From the NCBI RefSeq assembly GCF_010686765.1, contig NZ_JAAGWF010000023.1, positions 1 to 64,000 of the forward strand: a DNA stretch of 64,000 nt, given 5' to 3'. Numbering within the stretch: position 1 is the first letter of the stretch; the number at the start of each line of letters is the position of its first letter. The stretch is from Geodermatophilus sabuli (GTDB lineage: Bacteria > Actinomycetota > Actinomycetes > Mycobacteriales > Geodermatophilaceae). Shown here in pieces: positions 42,180 through 49,901 of the stretch. The translations under genes were made by a program, and so were the position numbers. The notes under the pieces are model-generated. The model was not told the origin of the DNA. It did not search any database and was given only the letters and a program-made list of their open reading frames with translations.

Positions 42180-42841
42180 CCGACGACGTCCGCGTGCTGC
42201 TGGTCGACGACGAGGAGCTGGTGCGCTTCGGTCTCCGGACGGTCCTGGAGTCGGTCGGCGGGTTCACCGTCGTCGGCGAGGCCGGGGACGGCGCCGCCGG
42301 GGTGCGGGCCGCCCGGGAACTGCGGCCGGACGTCGTCCTGATGGACATCCGCATGCCGGTGCTGGACGGGCTGTCGGCCACCGAGCAGATCCTGGCGCTG
42401 CCTGAACCGCCGCAGGTCGCCGTCCTGACGACCTTCCACCTCGACGAGTACGTCTACGCGGCGCTGGCCGCCGGCGCCGCCGGCTTCCTGCTCAAGGACA
42501 CCCCGCCGCGCGAGATCGCCGCGGCGGTGCGGGCCGTCGCCGACGGAACCGCCACGCTGTCGCCCAAGGTGACCGCGACGCTGATCGAGTCCTACGTCGA
42601 GCGGCGGGCCGCCCCGCGCCGGGCGCTCGCGCTGGAGCGGGTGGCCGCGCTGTCGGACCGCGAGCGCGAGGTGCTCCAGCTGCTGGGCAGCGGGGAGTCC
42701 AACGCCGAGCTGGCCCGTCGACTCTTCGTCAGCGAGGCGACGGTGAAGACCTACGTCTCCCGGCTGCTGGCCAAGCTCGACCTCGCCAACCGGACGCAGG
42801 CGGCGATCCTGGCCCACGAGGCCGGCCTGCTCGGCGGCTGA
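42176..42841 (+). CDS. LuxR/NarL-type response regulator
   Basis: 221 residues. Receiver domain with LLVDDEELVRFGL, phospho-acceptor Asp in DVVLMDIRMPVLDG and the switch Lys in GFLLKDTPPREI. The C-terminal LuxR helix-turn-helix (LSDREREVLQLLGSGESNAELARRL) ends near residue 215. Partner of the upstream kinase; likely target is the divergent ABC exporter. Confidence 0.93.
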   Translation: MTDDVRVLLVDDEELVRFGLRTVLESVGGFTVVGEAGDGAAGVRAARELRPDVVLMDIRMPVLDGLSATEQILALPEPPQVAVLTTFHLDEYVYAALAAGAAGFLLKDTPPREIAAAVRAVADGTATLSPKVTATLIESYVERRAAPRRALALERVAALSDREREVLQLLGSGESNAELARRLFVSEATVKTYVSRLLAKLDLANRTQAAILAHEAGLLGG

Positions 42842-42845
42842 CCCG

Positions 42846-42897
42846 TTGCGCCATGAACCCCCTCACCGGAGGCCGGATGAGGGGGTTCATGGCGCAA
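42846..42897. terminator. Perfect 20-bp inverted repeat, TTGCGCC/GGCGCAA type
   Basis: Arms 42846-42865 and 42878-42897 are exact reverse complements, separated by 12 nt, between the response regulator and the convergent OYE gene. It can act as a bidirectional terminator. Its TTGCGCC...GGCGCAA ends and inner GAACC/GGTTC recur at 58489-58540, so it also belongs to a repeat family. Confidence 0.75.
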
Positions 42898-42919
42898 TCG
42901 GCCCCAGGGGGCGGCGGGG

Positions 42920-44029
42920 TCAGCCGGCTCGCAGGGCGGGGTAGTCGGTGTAGCCCTCGGCGCCGGGCGCGTAGAACGTCGCCGGGTCCGGGGCGTTCTC
43001 CGGGTGCTCGCCGGCCCACCGCTCGACCAGGTCGGGGTTGGCGATGACGGCACGGCCCACGGCGACCGCGTCGGCGTGCGCGGCCTCGATGAGCGCCACG
43101 GCCTCCGCGCGGGTGGTCACCGAGGAGAAGCCGCTGTTGGCGATCAGCGGGCCGTCGAAGCGCCGGCGCAGTTCCTGCACCAGGTCCCCGGCCGGCTCGC
43201 GGTGCAGCACGCTGAGGTAGGCCAGGCCCAGCGGGCGCAGCTGGTCGACGAGGGTGCCGTAGGTGGCCAGGACGTCGTCCCGGTCGGGCTCCAGGGCGTC
43301 CTGGATGCCGTGCTCCGGCGAGATGCGCAGGCCCACCCGGCCGGCGCCGATCGCCTCGGCGACCGCGGTCACGACCTCGACGACGAAGCGCGCCCGGTTC
43401 TCCGGCGATCCGCCGTACACGTCGTCGCGCCGGTTGGACGCCGGCGACAGGAACTCGTGCAGCAGGTAGCCGTTGGCGCCGTGGATCTCGACGCCGTCCA
43501 GTCCGGCCTCGACCGCCCGGCGAGCGGCGGTGACGAAGTCGGCCAGGGTCGCGCGCGCCTCCTCGGTCGTCAGCGCGTGCGGCACCGGGTAGGGCTGCTT
43601 CCCGGTCGACGTGCGCGCCTCGCCGGCGATCGCGATGGCCGACGGCGCGACGACCCGTCGTCCGCCGTTGGTGTCGGGGTGGGTGACCCGCCCGCCGTGC
43701 ATCACCTGCATGACGACCCGGCCGCCGCGGGCGTGCACCGCGTCGGCGACCCGGCGCCAGCCCTCGACCTGCTCGTCGGTGACGATGCCGGGCTGCCCGA
43801 CGAAGGCCTGCGACTCGTGGTTGGGGTAGGTGCCCTCGGTGATGACCAGCCCGACGCCCGCGCGCTGCCGGTAGTGCTCGACGACGAGGTCCCCGGGGAC
43901 GCCGGAGTCACCGGAGCGCATCCGGGTCAGGGGAGCCATGACGACGCGGTTGGCCAGCTGGAGGTCGCCGAGGGCGACGGGTGAGAACAGGTCCACGCGA
44001 GGTGCAAGGGGCCCGGCGGTCGCCCCCAT
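42920..44029 (-). CDS. Old yellow enzyme-type alkene reductase
   Basis: 369 residues. LFSPVALGDLQLANRVVMAPLTRMRS is the FMN-binding start of the family; VMQVMHGGRVTHP and GVEIHGANGYLLHEFLSPASNRR contain the substrate and FMN residues (His-Gly-Ala-Asn and Tyr). FMN phosphate contacts lie in IANSGF and AVAVGRAVIANPDL. It reduces activated C=C bonds (enones, nitro-alkenes or nitrate esters) with NAD(P)H, usually in electrophile detoxification. It stands alone. Confidence 0.92.
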   Translation of the reverse strand: MGATAGPLAPRVDLFSPVALGDLQLANRVVMAPLTRMRSGDSGVPGDLVVEHYRQRAGVGLVITEGTYPNHESQAFVGQPGIVTDEQVEGWRRVADAVHARGGRVVMQVMHGGRVTHPDTNGGRRVVAPSAIAIAGEARTSTGKQPYPVPHALTTEEARATLADFVTAARRAVEAGLDGVEIHGANGYLLHEFLSPASNRRDDVYGGSPENRARFVVEVVTAVAEAIGAGRVGLRISPEHGIQDALEPDRDDVLATYGTLVDQLRPLGLAYLSVLHREPAGDLVQELRRRFDGPLIANSGFSSVTTRAEAVALIEAAHADAVAVGRAVIANPDLVERWAGEHPENAPDPATFYAPGAEGYTDYPALRAG

Positions 44030-44106
44030 TCCGGAACGCGACGGTCATCACCTCCGGGAACAGGCGTCCGGGAACCCCTCCCCTGAGCCGGCTCACGCGG
44101 AGACGG

Positions 44107-44859
44107 TCAGCGTGCCGTCTCCGGGCCGCGTCCTGCCTTCAGGAGCAGCGCGACGCTGGCGGCCAGCACCCAGACGAGGAAGAGCAGGAAGCCGATGAAG
44201 CCGGCGATGCCCAGCACGCCGTCCTCCGACGGGTCCTCGAAGACCCCGGCGAGGCTCACCAGCAGCACCACCGCGGTGAGCGCGGCCAGCCACCCCAGCC
44301 ACGCCGGCAGCGCGCGGGTGGCGAGGACGGCCCCGGCAGCGCCGAGGAACATCGCGACCCCGGCGGGCACGACGGCCGACCCGGCCCAGTCGTTCAGCAC
44401 GGCGAGCGGGGGGAACGCCGAGGGGTCGAGCGCCTCCCCGGAGTCCACGGCGTCGGTCGCCGCCGCCTGCACGAGCGCGACGTAGAAGCCCTCGGAGACC
44501 ATGAGCAGCGCGGCGAAAGCCGCCCCCGCGATCGCGAACAGGCCGGCGAACATGCCGCCCGGGCCCTCGCCCCGGCGCAGCCGGCTCCACACACCTGCCA
44601 GGAAGACCAGGAAGGCGACGTCGGCCAGGAAGCCGAGGAACAGCGAGAACTGGTGGCCGCTGCGGTCGGCGGTCAGCTCGGAGGCGATGACGTCCCCGGC
44701 GTTCTCGGCGGACGGCGTGCCGGGGGTGAAGAAGCTGGCGACGAAGAAGGCGATGAGCAGGAGGCCGGCCGCTGCGGCGACGAGGTCCCACGTACGAGCC
44801 CGGCGGCCGTCGTCGACCACGGGAGGCGCACCGACCGCGGATCCACTTCGAACGTCCAT
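44107..44859 (-). CDS. Six-helix membrane protein, unknown function
   Basis: 250 residues with six hydrophobic segments (VAAAAGLLLIAFFVASFF, FSLFLGFLADVAFLVFLAGV, MFAGLFAIAGAAFAALLMV, GVAMFLGAAGAVLATRAL, WLGWLAALTAVVLLVSLAGV, GIAGFIGFLLFLVWVLAASV). A short cytoplasmic start and LDPSAFPPLAVLND between helices 3 and 4 are seen. No family is assigned. It stands alone, transcribed away from the surface-protein cluster. Confidence 0.7.
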   Translation of the reverse strand: MDVRSGSAVGAPPVVDDGRRARTWDLVAAAAGLLLIAFFVASFFTPGTPSAENAGDVIASELTADRSGHQFSLFLGFLADVAFLVFLAGVWSRLRRGEGPGGMFAGLFAIAGAAFAALLMVSEGFYVALVQAAATDAVDSGEALDPSAFPPLAVLNDWAGSAVVPAGVAMFLGAAGAVLATRALPAWLGWLAALTAVVLLVSLAGVFEDPSEDGVLGIAGFIGFLLFLVWVLAASVALLLKAGRGPETAR

Positions 44860-45350
44860 GACGACTCCCCTTCCTGTCCTGATCGAGCGGTGACGGCGCC
44901 GAGTGTGGACCTCTTGGCGACGGCCGGCGGCTGATCCGGCACGGGATCTGACGACTCCTGGTCCGATGGCGTGTGCGTCGGCCCAGACCCGTGCCCGAGT
45001 TCTCCGATGGGGGAACGCCGCGACCCAGCGTGGTCAGGTCGTCGACGTCTGTCACCGCCGTTCACCCGTTCGGGACCATTCCGTCACATGTAACAACTCT
45101 GCGTAGCGACACGCAGTATTGGGTTCTCGGCGGTTCCGCTTCTCCGGGTCGAGGGGTTGCAAGACCGTTGTGAGCACGCAGTATCAACGTGCTCGCAGTG
45201 AGTCCCGACGAGGTTTCGCTGCGTAGTTGCACTCACCACGGGGGTGGAGAACACCGTCTCGCCTGCGTGGGGTTGCTCGACTACCCACACGCGTCTGATG
45301 GCGGCGTGAGGGAGCGTTCCCCCACGAATCTCTCCAGGAGTTCTCGAAGC
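44860..45350. promoter_or_regulatory. 490-bp regulatory leader upstream of the LPNTG protein gene
   Basis: No convincing gene, and visibly lower GC than its surroundings. ACGCAGTAT occurs at 45111-45119 and 45176-45184; the second lies in the perfect inverted repeat GAGCACG-N9-CGTGCTC (45172-45194). CTGCGTAG also occurs twice (near 45099 and 45219). CCAGGAG (45334-45340) near the ATG is the probable ribosome-binding site. Confidence 0.5.
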
Positions 45351-46454
45351 ATGCGCAAGTCCTTCTCGGCCCTGACCGCTGCCCTCCTCGGGGCCGGATC
45401 CGCCGTTGCTCTCTCCGTCGCACTCCCCGGCGTCGCCTCGGCGAACTGCGCGGGACCGAAGGTCATCGACCAGGAGATCTTCGGGACGACGTTCAACACG
45501 TCCGAAACCCGGGCGACCGGTCACAACGACATCACTGCCGAGAACCCCGAGGCTCTTCGCGTCTGGACAGAGGGTGCCACCTCCACGGACAAGGCAGCTG
45601 CGTACTACACCGGCTTCGAGGTTCCCCTGGCCGCCCAGACCGCTCAGTCCAACTACGCGATCAACTACCTCGGCACTCCGCCCCCTGCCAGTGCCCAGCA
45701 GCCCGGCTACCAGCTCGTCGTCGACTTCGACGACAACGGCACCGCCGACGGGATCCTGATCGGTGAACCCGTCTACGGCCAGAACTGGTGGTTGAACACC
45801 ACGGCCGCACAGTTCGTCAAGGACGGCGCTCCGCACACCGGCGGCGGCGGCGGCAGCGACTGGTTCGGCACGCTCGAGGAGTGGTCGGCAAAGTTCGAGT
45901 CCGCTGACATCGTGTCCTTCGGCTACTCGCTGGGATCGGGCGTCAAGGGTGACTTCCTCATCGACAGCATCAAGTTCGGCTGCAACGTCTTCGACTTCCA
46001 GTACGCCAAGAAGGCCCAGGCCAACCGCGCGCCAGTCGCCGCATTCGCGGTCGCGCCGGGCACCGAGGCGACGACCACCAATGACTTCGCCTTCGACGCC
46101 ACCGGCTCTTCGGACCCCGATGGCGATGCCATCACCCGATACTTCTGGGACTTCGGCAACGGAGGAACTCAGGACCTCAAGGTCCCGACCACGACGTACA
46201 CCTACCCTGCTGACACCCAGCCCGGTTCGTACACGGTCACGCTGACCGTCTCCGACGGCACGCTCAGCAGCACCAAGACCGGCACGGTCACCATCAACCC
46301 GCCGGTCAGCAGCGGCGTCCAGGACAAGCCGCTGCCCAACACCGGTGCTGACGTCATGACGCTGGCCGCGCTCGCCGGACTCGGCCTGGTCGGCAGCGGT
46401 GCCGGCATCGTGATCAGCCGTCGCCGCAAGGCCGCGAGCGCCCACGCCGCCTGA
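45351..46454 (+). CDS. Sortase-anchored surface protein with PKD domain (LPNTG)
   Basis: 367 residues. A signal peptide (MRKSFSALTAALLGAGSAVA... VASANC) precedes an about 200-residue domain rich in Trp, Asn and Gly (GYQLVVDFDDNGTADG, QNWWLN) of unknown fold. A PKD domain follows (FDATGSSDPDGDAITRYFWDFGNGG to SYTVTLTVSDG), then LPNTG, a hydrophobic helix and ISRRRKAA, a complete cell-wall sorting signal. The gene is less GC-biased than its neighbours. The adjacent class E sortase is the obvious anchoring enzyme. The N-terminal domain is probably the functional, ligand-binding part. Confidence 0.88.
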   Translation: MRKSFSALTAALLGAGSAVALSVALPGVASANCAGPKVIDQEIFGTTFNTSETRATGHNDITAENPEALRVWTEGATSTDKAAAYYTGFEVPLAAQTAQSNYAINYLGTPPPASAQQPGYQLVVDFDDNGTADGILIGEPVYGQNWWLNTTAAQFVKDGAPHTGGGGGSDWFGTLEEWSAKFESADIVSFGYSLGSGVKGDFLIDSIKFGCNVFDFQYAKKAQANRAPVAAFAVAPGTEATTTNDFAFDATGSSDPDGDAITRYFWDFGNGGTQDLKVPTTTYTYPADTQPGSYTVTLTVSDGTLSSTKTGTVTINPPVSSGVQDKPLPNTGADVMTLAALAGLGLVGSGAGIVISRRRKAASAHAA

Positions 46455-46470
46455 TCCGCGACACCAGGGA

Positions 46471-46502
46471 GCGCCCCGTTCGCCACTGGGCGAGCGGGGC
46501 GC
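46471..46502 (+). terminator. Hairpin between LPNTG gene and sortase gene
   Basis: GCGCCCCGTTCGCC (46471-46484) pairs with GGCGAGCGGGGCGC (46489-46502), one mismatch, loop ACTG. It lies 16 bp after the surface-protein stop and 8 bp before the sortase ribosome-binding site, so it may terminate most transcripts and let a minority read into the sortase. Confidence 0.6.
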
Positions 46503-46525
46503 CACCCTGGAGGAGAGGACGAGCA

Positions 46526-47221
46526 TTGGCGCGACACGCCGCTCGATCGACGACCAGGAAACTCACGCTGGGCAGGATCGTCAGCGGGATCTCCCAGACG
46601 ATCTTCACGCTCTGTGTGGTCGCCCTGCTCTTCGTGGTCTACGAGGTGTGGGTGACCGACCTCTTCGCCGACCAGGTGCAGGAGGACCTCAGCGATGACC
46701 TGCGCGACGACTGGTCACAGCCGGCGCAGTTCGCCGAGCCTGCGCTCGGCGAGTCCTTCGGCTTCCTGCACATCCCGTCGTTCGAGGACTACGAGCCGCG
46801 GGTCGTGCTCGAGGGCACAGAACCCGAGGAACTCTCGGACGGCCCGGGTCACTACGTCGGCTCGGCATGGCCGGGTCAGCCGGGCAACTTCGCCCTCGCC
46901 GGGCACCGAGTCGGCCTCGGCTCGCCCTTCCAGGACCTCGACCTGCTGGAGGACGGCGACGCCGTCGTGGTCGAGACGGTGGACGCCTGGTACGTGTACC
47001 GGGTCACCGACAACTACGTGACGACGCCGGCCGACGTCCGGGTCGTCGCGCCGACGCCGGGCGGCCCGCTGGACGGGGCGCCGTCGGGGTCGTTCCTGAC
47101 GCTGACCACCTGCCATCCGGAGTACACGGCGCGCGAGCGTCTGATCGTGCACGCGACGTTGGAGAGCTCCGTGGTCAAGCTCGATGACCCGGACGGGCCC
47201 GATGCCCTGAGGGAGGCCTGA
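46526..47221 (+). CDS. Class E sortase
   Basis: 231 residues from a TTG start, chosen because AGGAGAGG (46511-46518) is 7 nt upstream. One N-terminal membrane helix (IFTLCVVALLFVVYEVWV), then the sortase barrel: FGFLHIPSF, the catalytic His in NFALAGHRV, the catalytic Cys in TLTTCHP, and the Arg in YTARERLIVHA. Class E enzymes of actinobacteria usually prefer LAXTG; the neighbouring protein has LPNTG. The stop overlaps the start of a 53-residue membrane protein (TGATG). Confidence 0.92.
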   Translation: MARHAARSTTRKLTLGRIVSGISQTIFTLCVVALLFVVYEVWVTDLFADQVQEDLSDDLRDDWSQPAQFAEPALGESFGFLHIPSFEDYEPRVVLEGTEPEELSDGPGHYVGSAWPGQPGNFALAGHRVGLGSPFQDLDLLEDGDAVVVETVDAWYVYRVTDNYVTTPADVRVVAPTPGGPLDGAPSGSFLTLTTCHPEYTARERLIVHATLESSVVKLDDPDGPDALREA

Positions 47222-47382
47222 TGTACGTCTGGATCTGGCGGCACCTGCCCGGCAACACCGCCGTCCGAGCCACCCTGTCGCTGGTGCTCTTCGCAGCCGT
47301 CGCAGCGCTGCTGCTCTTCGTCGTCTTCCCGGCCGTCGAGCCGCACCTGCCGTTCAACCGGGTCACGATCAGCTCTGGCTGA
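47221..47382 (+). CDS. 53-residue membrane protein coupled to sortase
   Basis: ATG 47221 shares its A with the sortase stop; the gene ends at TGA 47380-47382. A Trp-rich start (MYVWIWRHLPG), one hydrophobic helix (LVLFAAVAALLLFVVF) and a conserved-looking tail EPHLPFNRVT. Similar tiny proteins accompany class E sortases in other actinobacteria (from memory of the family context), which suggests a sortase accessory or chaperone role, unproven. Confidence 0.75.
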   Translation: MYVWIWRHLPGNTAVRATLSLVLFAAVAALLLFVVFPAVEPHLPFNRVTISSG

Positions 47383-47400
47383 CGCTGCGCACCCACACAG

Positions 47401-47432
47401 AAGGCCCCCTCCCGACTCCAGGAGGGGGCCTT
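47401..47432. terminator. Bidirectional terminator hairpin
   Basis: AAGGCCCCCTCC (47401-47412) and GGAGGGGGCCTT (47421-47432) are perfect reverse complements with an 8-nt loop, between the sortase operon and the convergent LLM gene. Confidence 0.85.
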
Positions 47433-47515
47433 CAGCGCGTGACGGGCGTCGCCAGGCCCGCGCCCGGCACGGAGCGCCCAGGGCCCGGGCCTCCCCGCGG
47501 ACGTGCCGGGAGGCG

Positions 47516-48505
47516 TCAGGCGGGGACGGTCGCCATCGCCTCGGCGGTCAGCTCGGCCGAGCGCAGCCGGCCCTCCACGCCGGGGAACTGGTGGGCGACG
47601 ATCAGCTCGTCGGCGTCGATCCGGCGGGCGAAGTCGAGGAGGTACTCGCGCACCTCCGGCGGCGTGCCGACGGCGGTGTAGGTCAGCATCGATCGCACGT
47701 GCGCCCCGGCGCCCTGCGCCAGCAGCTGGTCGGCCTCGACGTCGGTGAAGTTGCGTCCCCGGCCGAACAGCCCGATGGCGAGGGTCCGCTGGACCCGGCT
47801 CAGCGCCTCGTCGGCGGCGGCGCGCGTGTCGGCGGCGACGACGTTGACCCCGGCCATGACGTAGGGCTGCGCCAGCTGCGCCGAGGGCTGGAACTCCCGG
47901 CGGTAGGTGCCGACGGCGGCCTGCAGCGCGTCCGGGGCGAAGTGCGACGCGAACGCGTAGGGCAGCCCCAGCGCCGCGGCCAGCTGCGCGCCGAACAGCG
48001 ACGAACCGAGGATGTAGAGCGGCACGTCCGAGCCCCGGCCGGGGATCGCGTCGACACCGGGCACCCGCGTGTGCCCGGTCAGGTAGCCCTGCAGCTCCAG
48101 CACGTCCTGCGGGAACCGGTCGGAGGACGTCGGGTCGCGGCGCAGGGCGTACATCGTGTTCTGGTCCGACCCCGGCGCCCGGCCCAGGCCCAGGTCGATC
48201 CGGCCCGGGTACATGGCCTCGAGCGTGCCGAACTGCTCGGCGATGGTCAGCGGCGCGTGGTTGGGCAGCATGACCCCGCCGGCGCCGAGCCGGATCGTCG
48301 ACGTCTGCGCTCCGACGTGCGCGATCAGCACGCTGGTGGCCGACGACGCGATCGTCGGCATGTTGTGGTGCTCGGCGTACCAGACCCGCCGGTAGCCGGA
48401 CTCCTCCGCGCGCTGGGCGAGCGCGACGCTGGCGGCGATGCTCTCCGACGCCGTGGCCCCCCGGGCGATCGGCGCGAGGTCGAGGACGGACAACGGAACG
48501 CTCAT
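47516..48505 (-). CDS. LLM-class (luciferase-like) flavin-dependent oxidoreductase
   Basis: 329 residues from ATG 48505. The start [63 protein letters not shown] and [20 protein letters not shown] are hallmarks of the bacterial luciferase-like group containing E. coli YhbW. Members use FMNH2 or F420H2; the cofactor here is not certain. Function unknown. It is divergent from a GAF-EAL gene across 129 bp. Confidence 0.88.
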   Translation of the reverse strand: MSVPLSVLDLAPIARGATASESIAASVALAQRAEESGYRRVWYAEHHNMPTIASSATSVLIAHVGAQTSTIRLGAGGVMLPNHAPLTIAEQFGTLEAMYPGRIDLGLGRAPGSDQNTMYALRRDPTSSDRFPQDVLELQGYLTGHTRVPGVDAIPGRGSDVPLYILGSSLFGAQLAAALGLPYAFASHFAPDALQAAVGTYRREFQPSAQLAQPYVMAGVNVVAADTRAAADEALSRVQRTLAIGLFGRGRNFTDVEADQLLAQGAGAHVRSMLTYTAVGTPPEVREYLLDFARRIDADELIVAHQFPGVEGRLRSAELTAEAMATVPA

Positions 48506-48634
48506 GCGACAAGCCCCTTCGGTGGTGTTGTCATGCGCAACCGGTCGCGGGCTCGCAGCCTTCCCCGAAAGGGGGGTCCGCGCTCCAGCTCCGCGCCCGG
48601 CCGGCCGATCTGCTCGAGGACGAGAGGAGCCGGG

Positions 48635-49846
48635 GTGTCCCGAGAGCGTTCGGCCGCCGAGCAGCAGATCGCCGACCTGCTGCGGACGGCGAGGAGGTCG
48701 CTGCACCTGAGCGTGGCCTTCCTCAGCCGCATGGACGGCACCACCCAGCACCTCGAGGTCGTGGACACCCGCGTGCCGGTGCTGGTGCAGGAGGGCGCCC
48801 AGGTCCGCCAGGACACCTCGTTCTGCCAGGCGATCCTCGACGGCCGGCTGCCGACGGTCATCGAGGACGTGCGCCGGCACCCGCTGGCGATGTCCCTGCC
48901 GGCGGCCCGGATCCCGCGGATCCGCAGTTACGTGTCCACTCCGGTCCGGCTGTCGGACGGCAGCCTCTACGGCACCTTCTGCGCCTTCGGCTTCACCTCG
49001 GACAAGCAGCTGGGCCCGCGCGACGAGGCCCTCATGCAGGTGCTCGCGTCCGCCGCCGCCGTGGTCATCGAGCCCGAGGTCCGCAGCCAGCAGCGGCGCG
49101 TCGCGATCGGGGACCGGCTCGGCCCGGTGATCGAGGACGGCGGCCCGGCGGTCGTCGTGCAGCCCATCGTCGACCTGGCCTCCGGTGCTCGCGTCGGCGT
49201 CGAGGCGCTCAGCCGCTTCCCGGCCGCGTGGGGCCTGCCACCCGACGAGGTCTTCGCCGAGGCACACAGCATCGGGCTGGGGCACCGGCTGGAGCTGCTG
49301 GCGCTCCAGCGCGCCGCGGCGCACCTGGACCGCCTCGGCGGCTACGTCGCCATGAACGTCTCCCCGGCGACCCTGCTGACCCCCGAGTTCGGCGTCCTGC
49401 TCGCCGGCCTGCCACTGCCGCGGGTGCTGCTCGAGCTGTCCGAGCACGACGCGGTGCAGGACTACGACGCGCTGGCCGCCGTCCTCGACCCGCTGCGCGC
49501 GCGGGGCCTCCGGCTCGCGATCGACGACGTCGGCGCCGGCTTCTCCTCGCTCCGGCACATCGTGGTCACCGCACCCGACGTCATCAAGATCGACCGCAGC
49601 GTCGTGACCGGCCTGGGCACCGACCCGGTGCTCAGCACGCTGGTGCGGTCGCTGGTCACCTTCGGGCACGGCTGCGGCGCGACCGTGGTCGCCGAGGGGG
49701 TGGAGACGGCGGCGGACGCCGTCGCCCTGCACGCCGCCGGCGTGGACCTCGGCCAGGGCTGGTTCTTCGGCCGGCCGGGCCCGCCCGAGGCGCTCGCTCC
49801 CCCGGCCCTCGCGCCCCGGGTCGCCGTCGGCGCGCGTACCGGCTGA
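48635..49846 (+). CDS. GAF-EAL cyclic-di-GMP phosphodiesterase
   Basis: 403 residues from GTG 48635 (GAGAGG 7 nt upstream). Residues about 10-160 form a GAF domain. The EAL domain follows with its catalytic set intact: VEALSRF (EAL motif), AMNVSP (Asn), LLELSEHD (Glu), [12 protein letters not shown] (Asp pair), DVIKIDRS (Lys), VVAEGVET (Glu) and [10 protein letters not shown] (Gln). There is no GGDEF domain. It should hydrolyse c-di-GMP to pGpG under control of a small ligand or redox signal. A PAS-GGDEF cyclase is encoded 9 kb away. Confidence 0.9.
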   Translation: MSRERSAAEQQIADLLRTARRSLHLSVAFLSRMDGTTQHLEVVDTRVPVLVQEGAQVRQDTSFCQAILDGRLPTVIEDVRRHPLAMSLPAARIPRIRSYVSTPVRLSDGSLYGTFCAFGFTSDKQLGPRDEALMQVLASAAAVVIEPEVRSQQRRVAIGDRLGPVIEDGGPAVVVQPIVDLASGARVGVEALSRFPAAWGLPPDEVFAEAHSIGLGHRLELLALQRAAAHLDRLGGYVAMNVSPATLLTPEFGVLLAGLPLPRVLLELSEHDAVQDYDALAAVLDPLRARGLRLAIDDVGAGFSSLRHIVVTAPDVIKIDRSVVTGLGTDPVLSTLVRSLVTFGHGCGATVVAEGVETAADAVALHAAGVDLGQGWFFGRPGPPEALAPPALAPRVAVGARTG

Positions 49847-49901
49847 TCAGGCCAGCGCGGCGCGGGCACCCGGCTCCGCCCGGGACCGCTACCGTCGCCG
49901 C

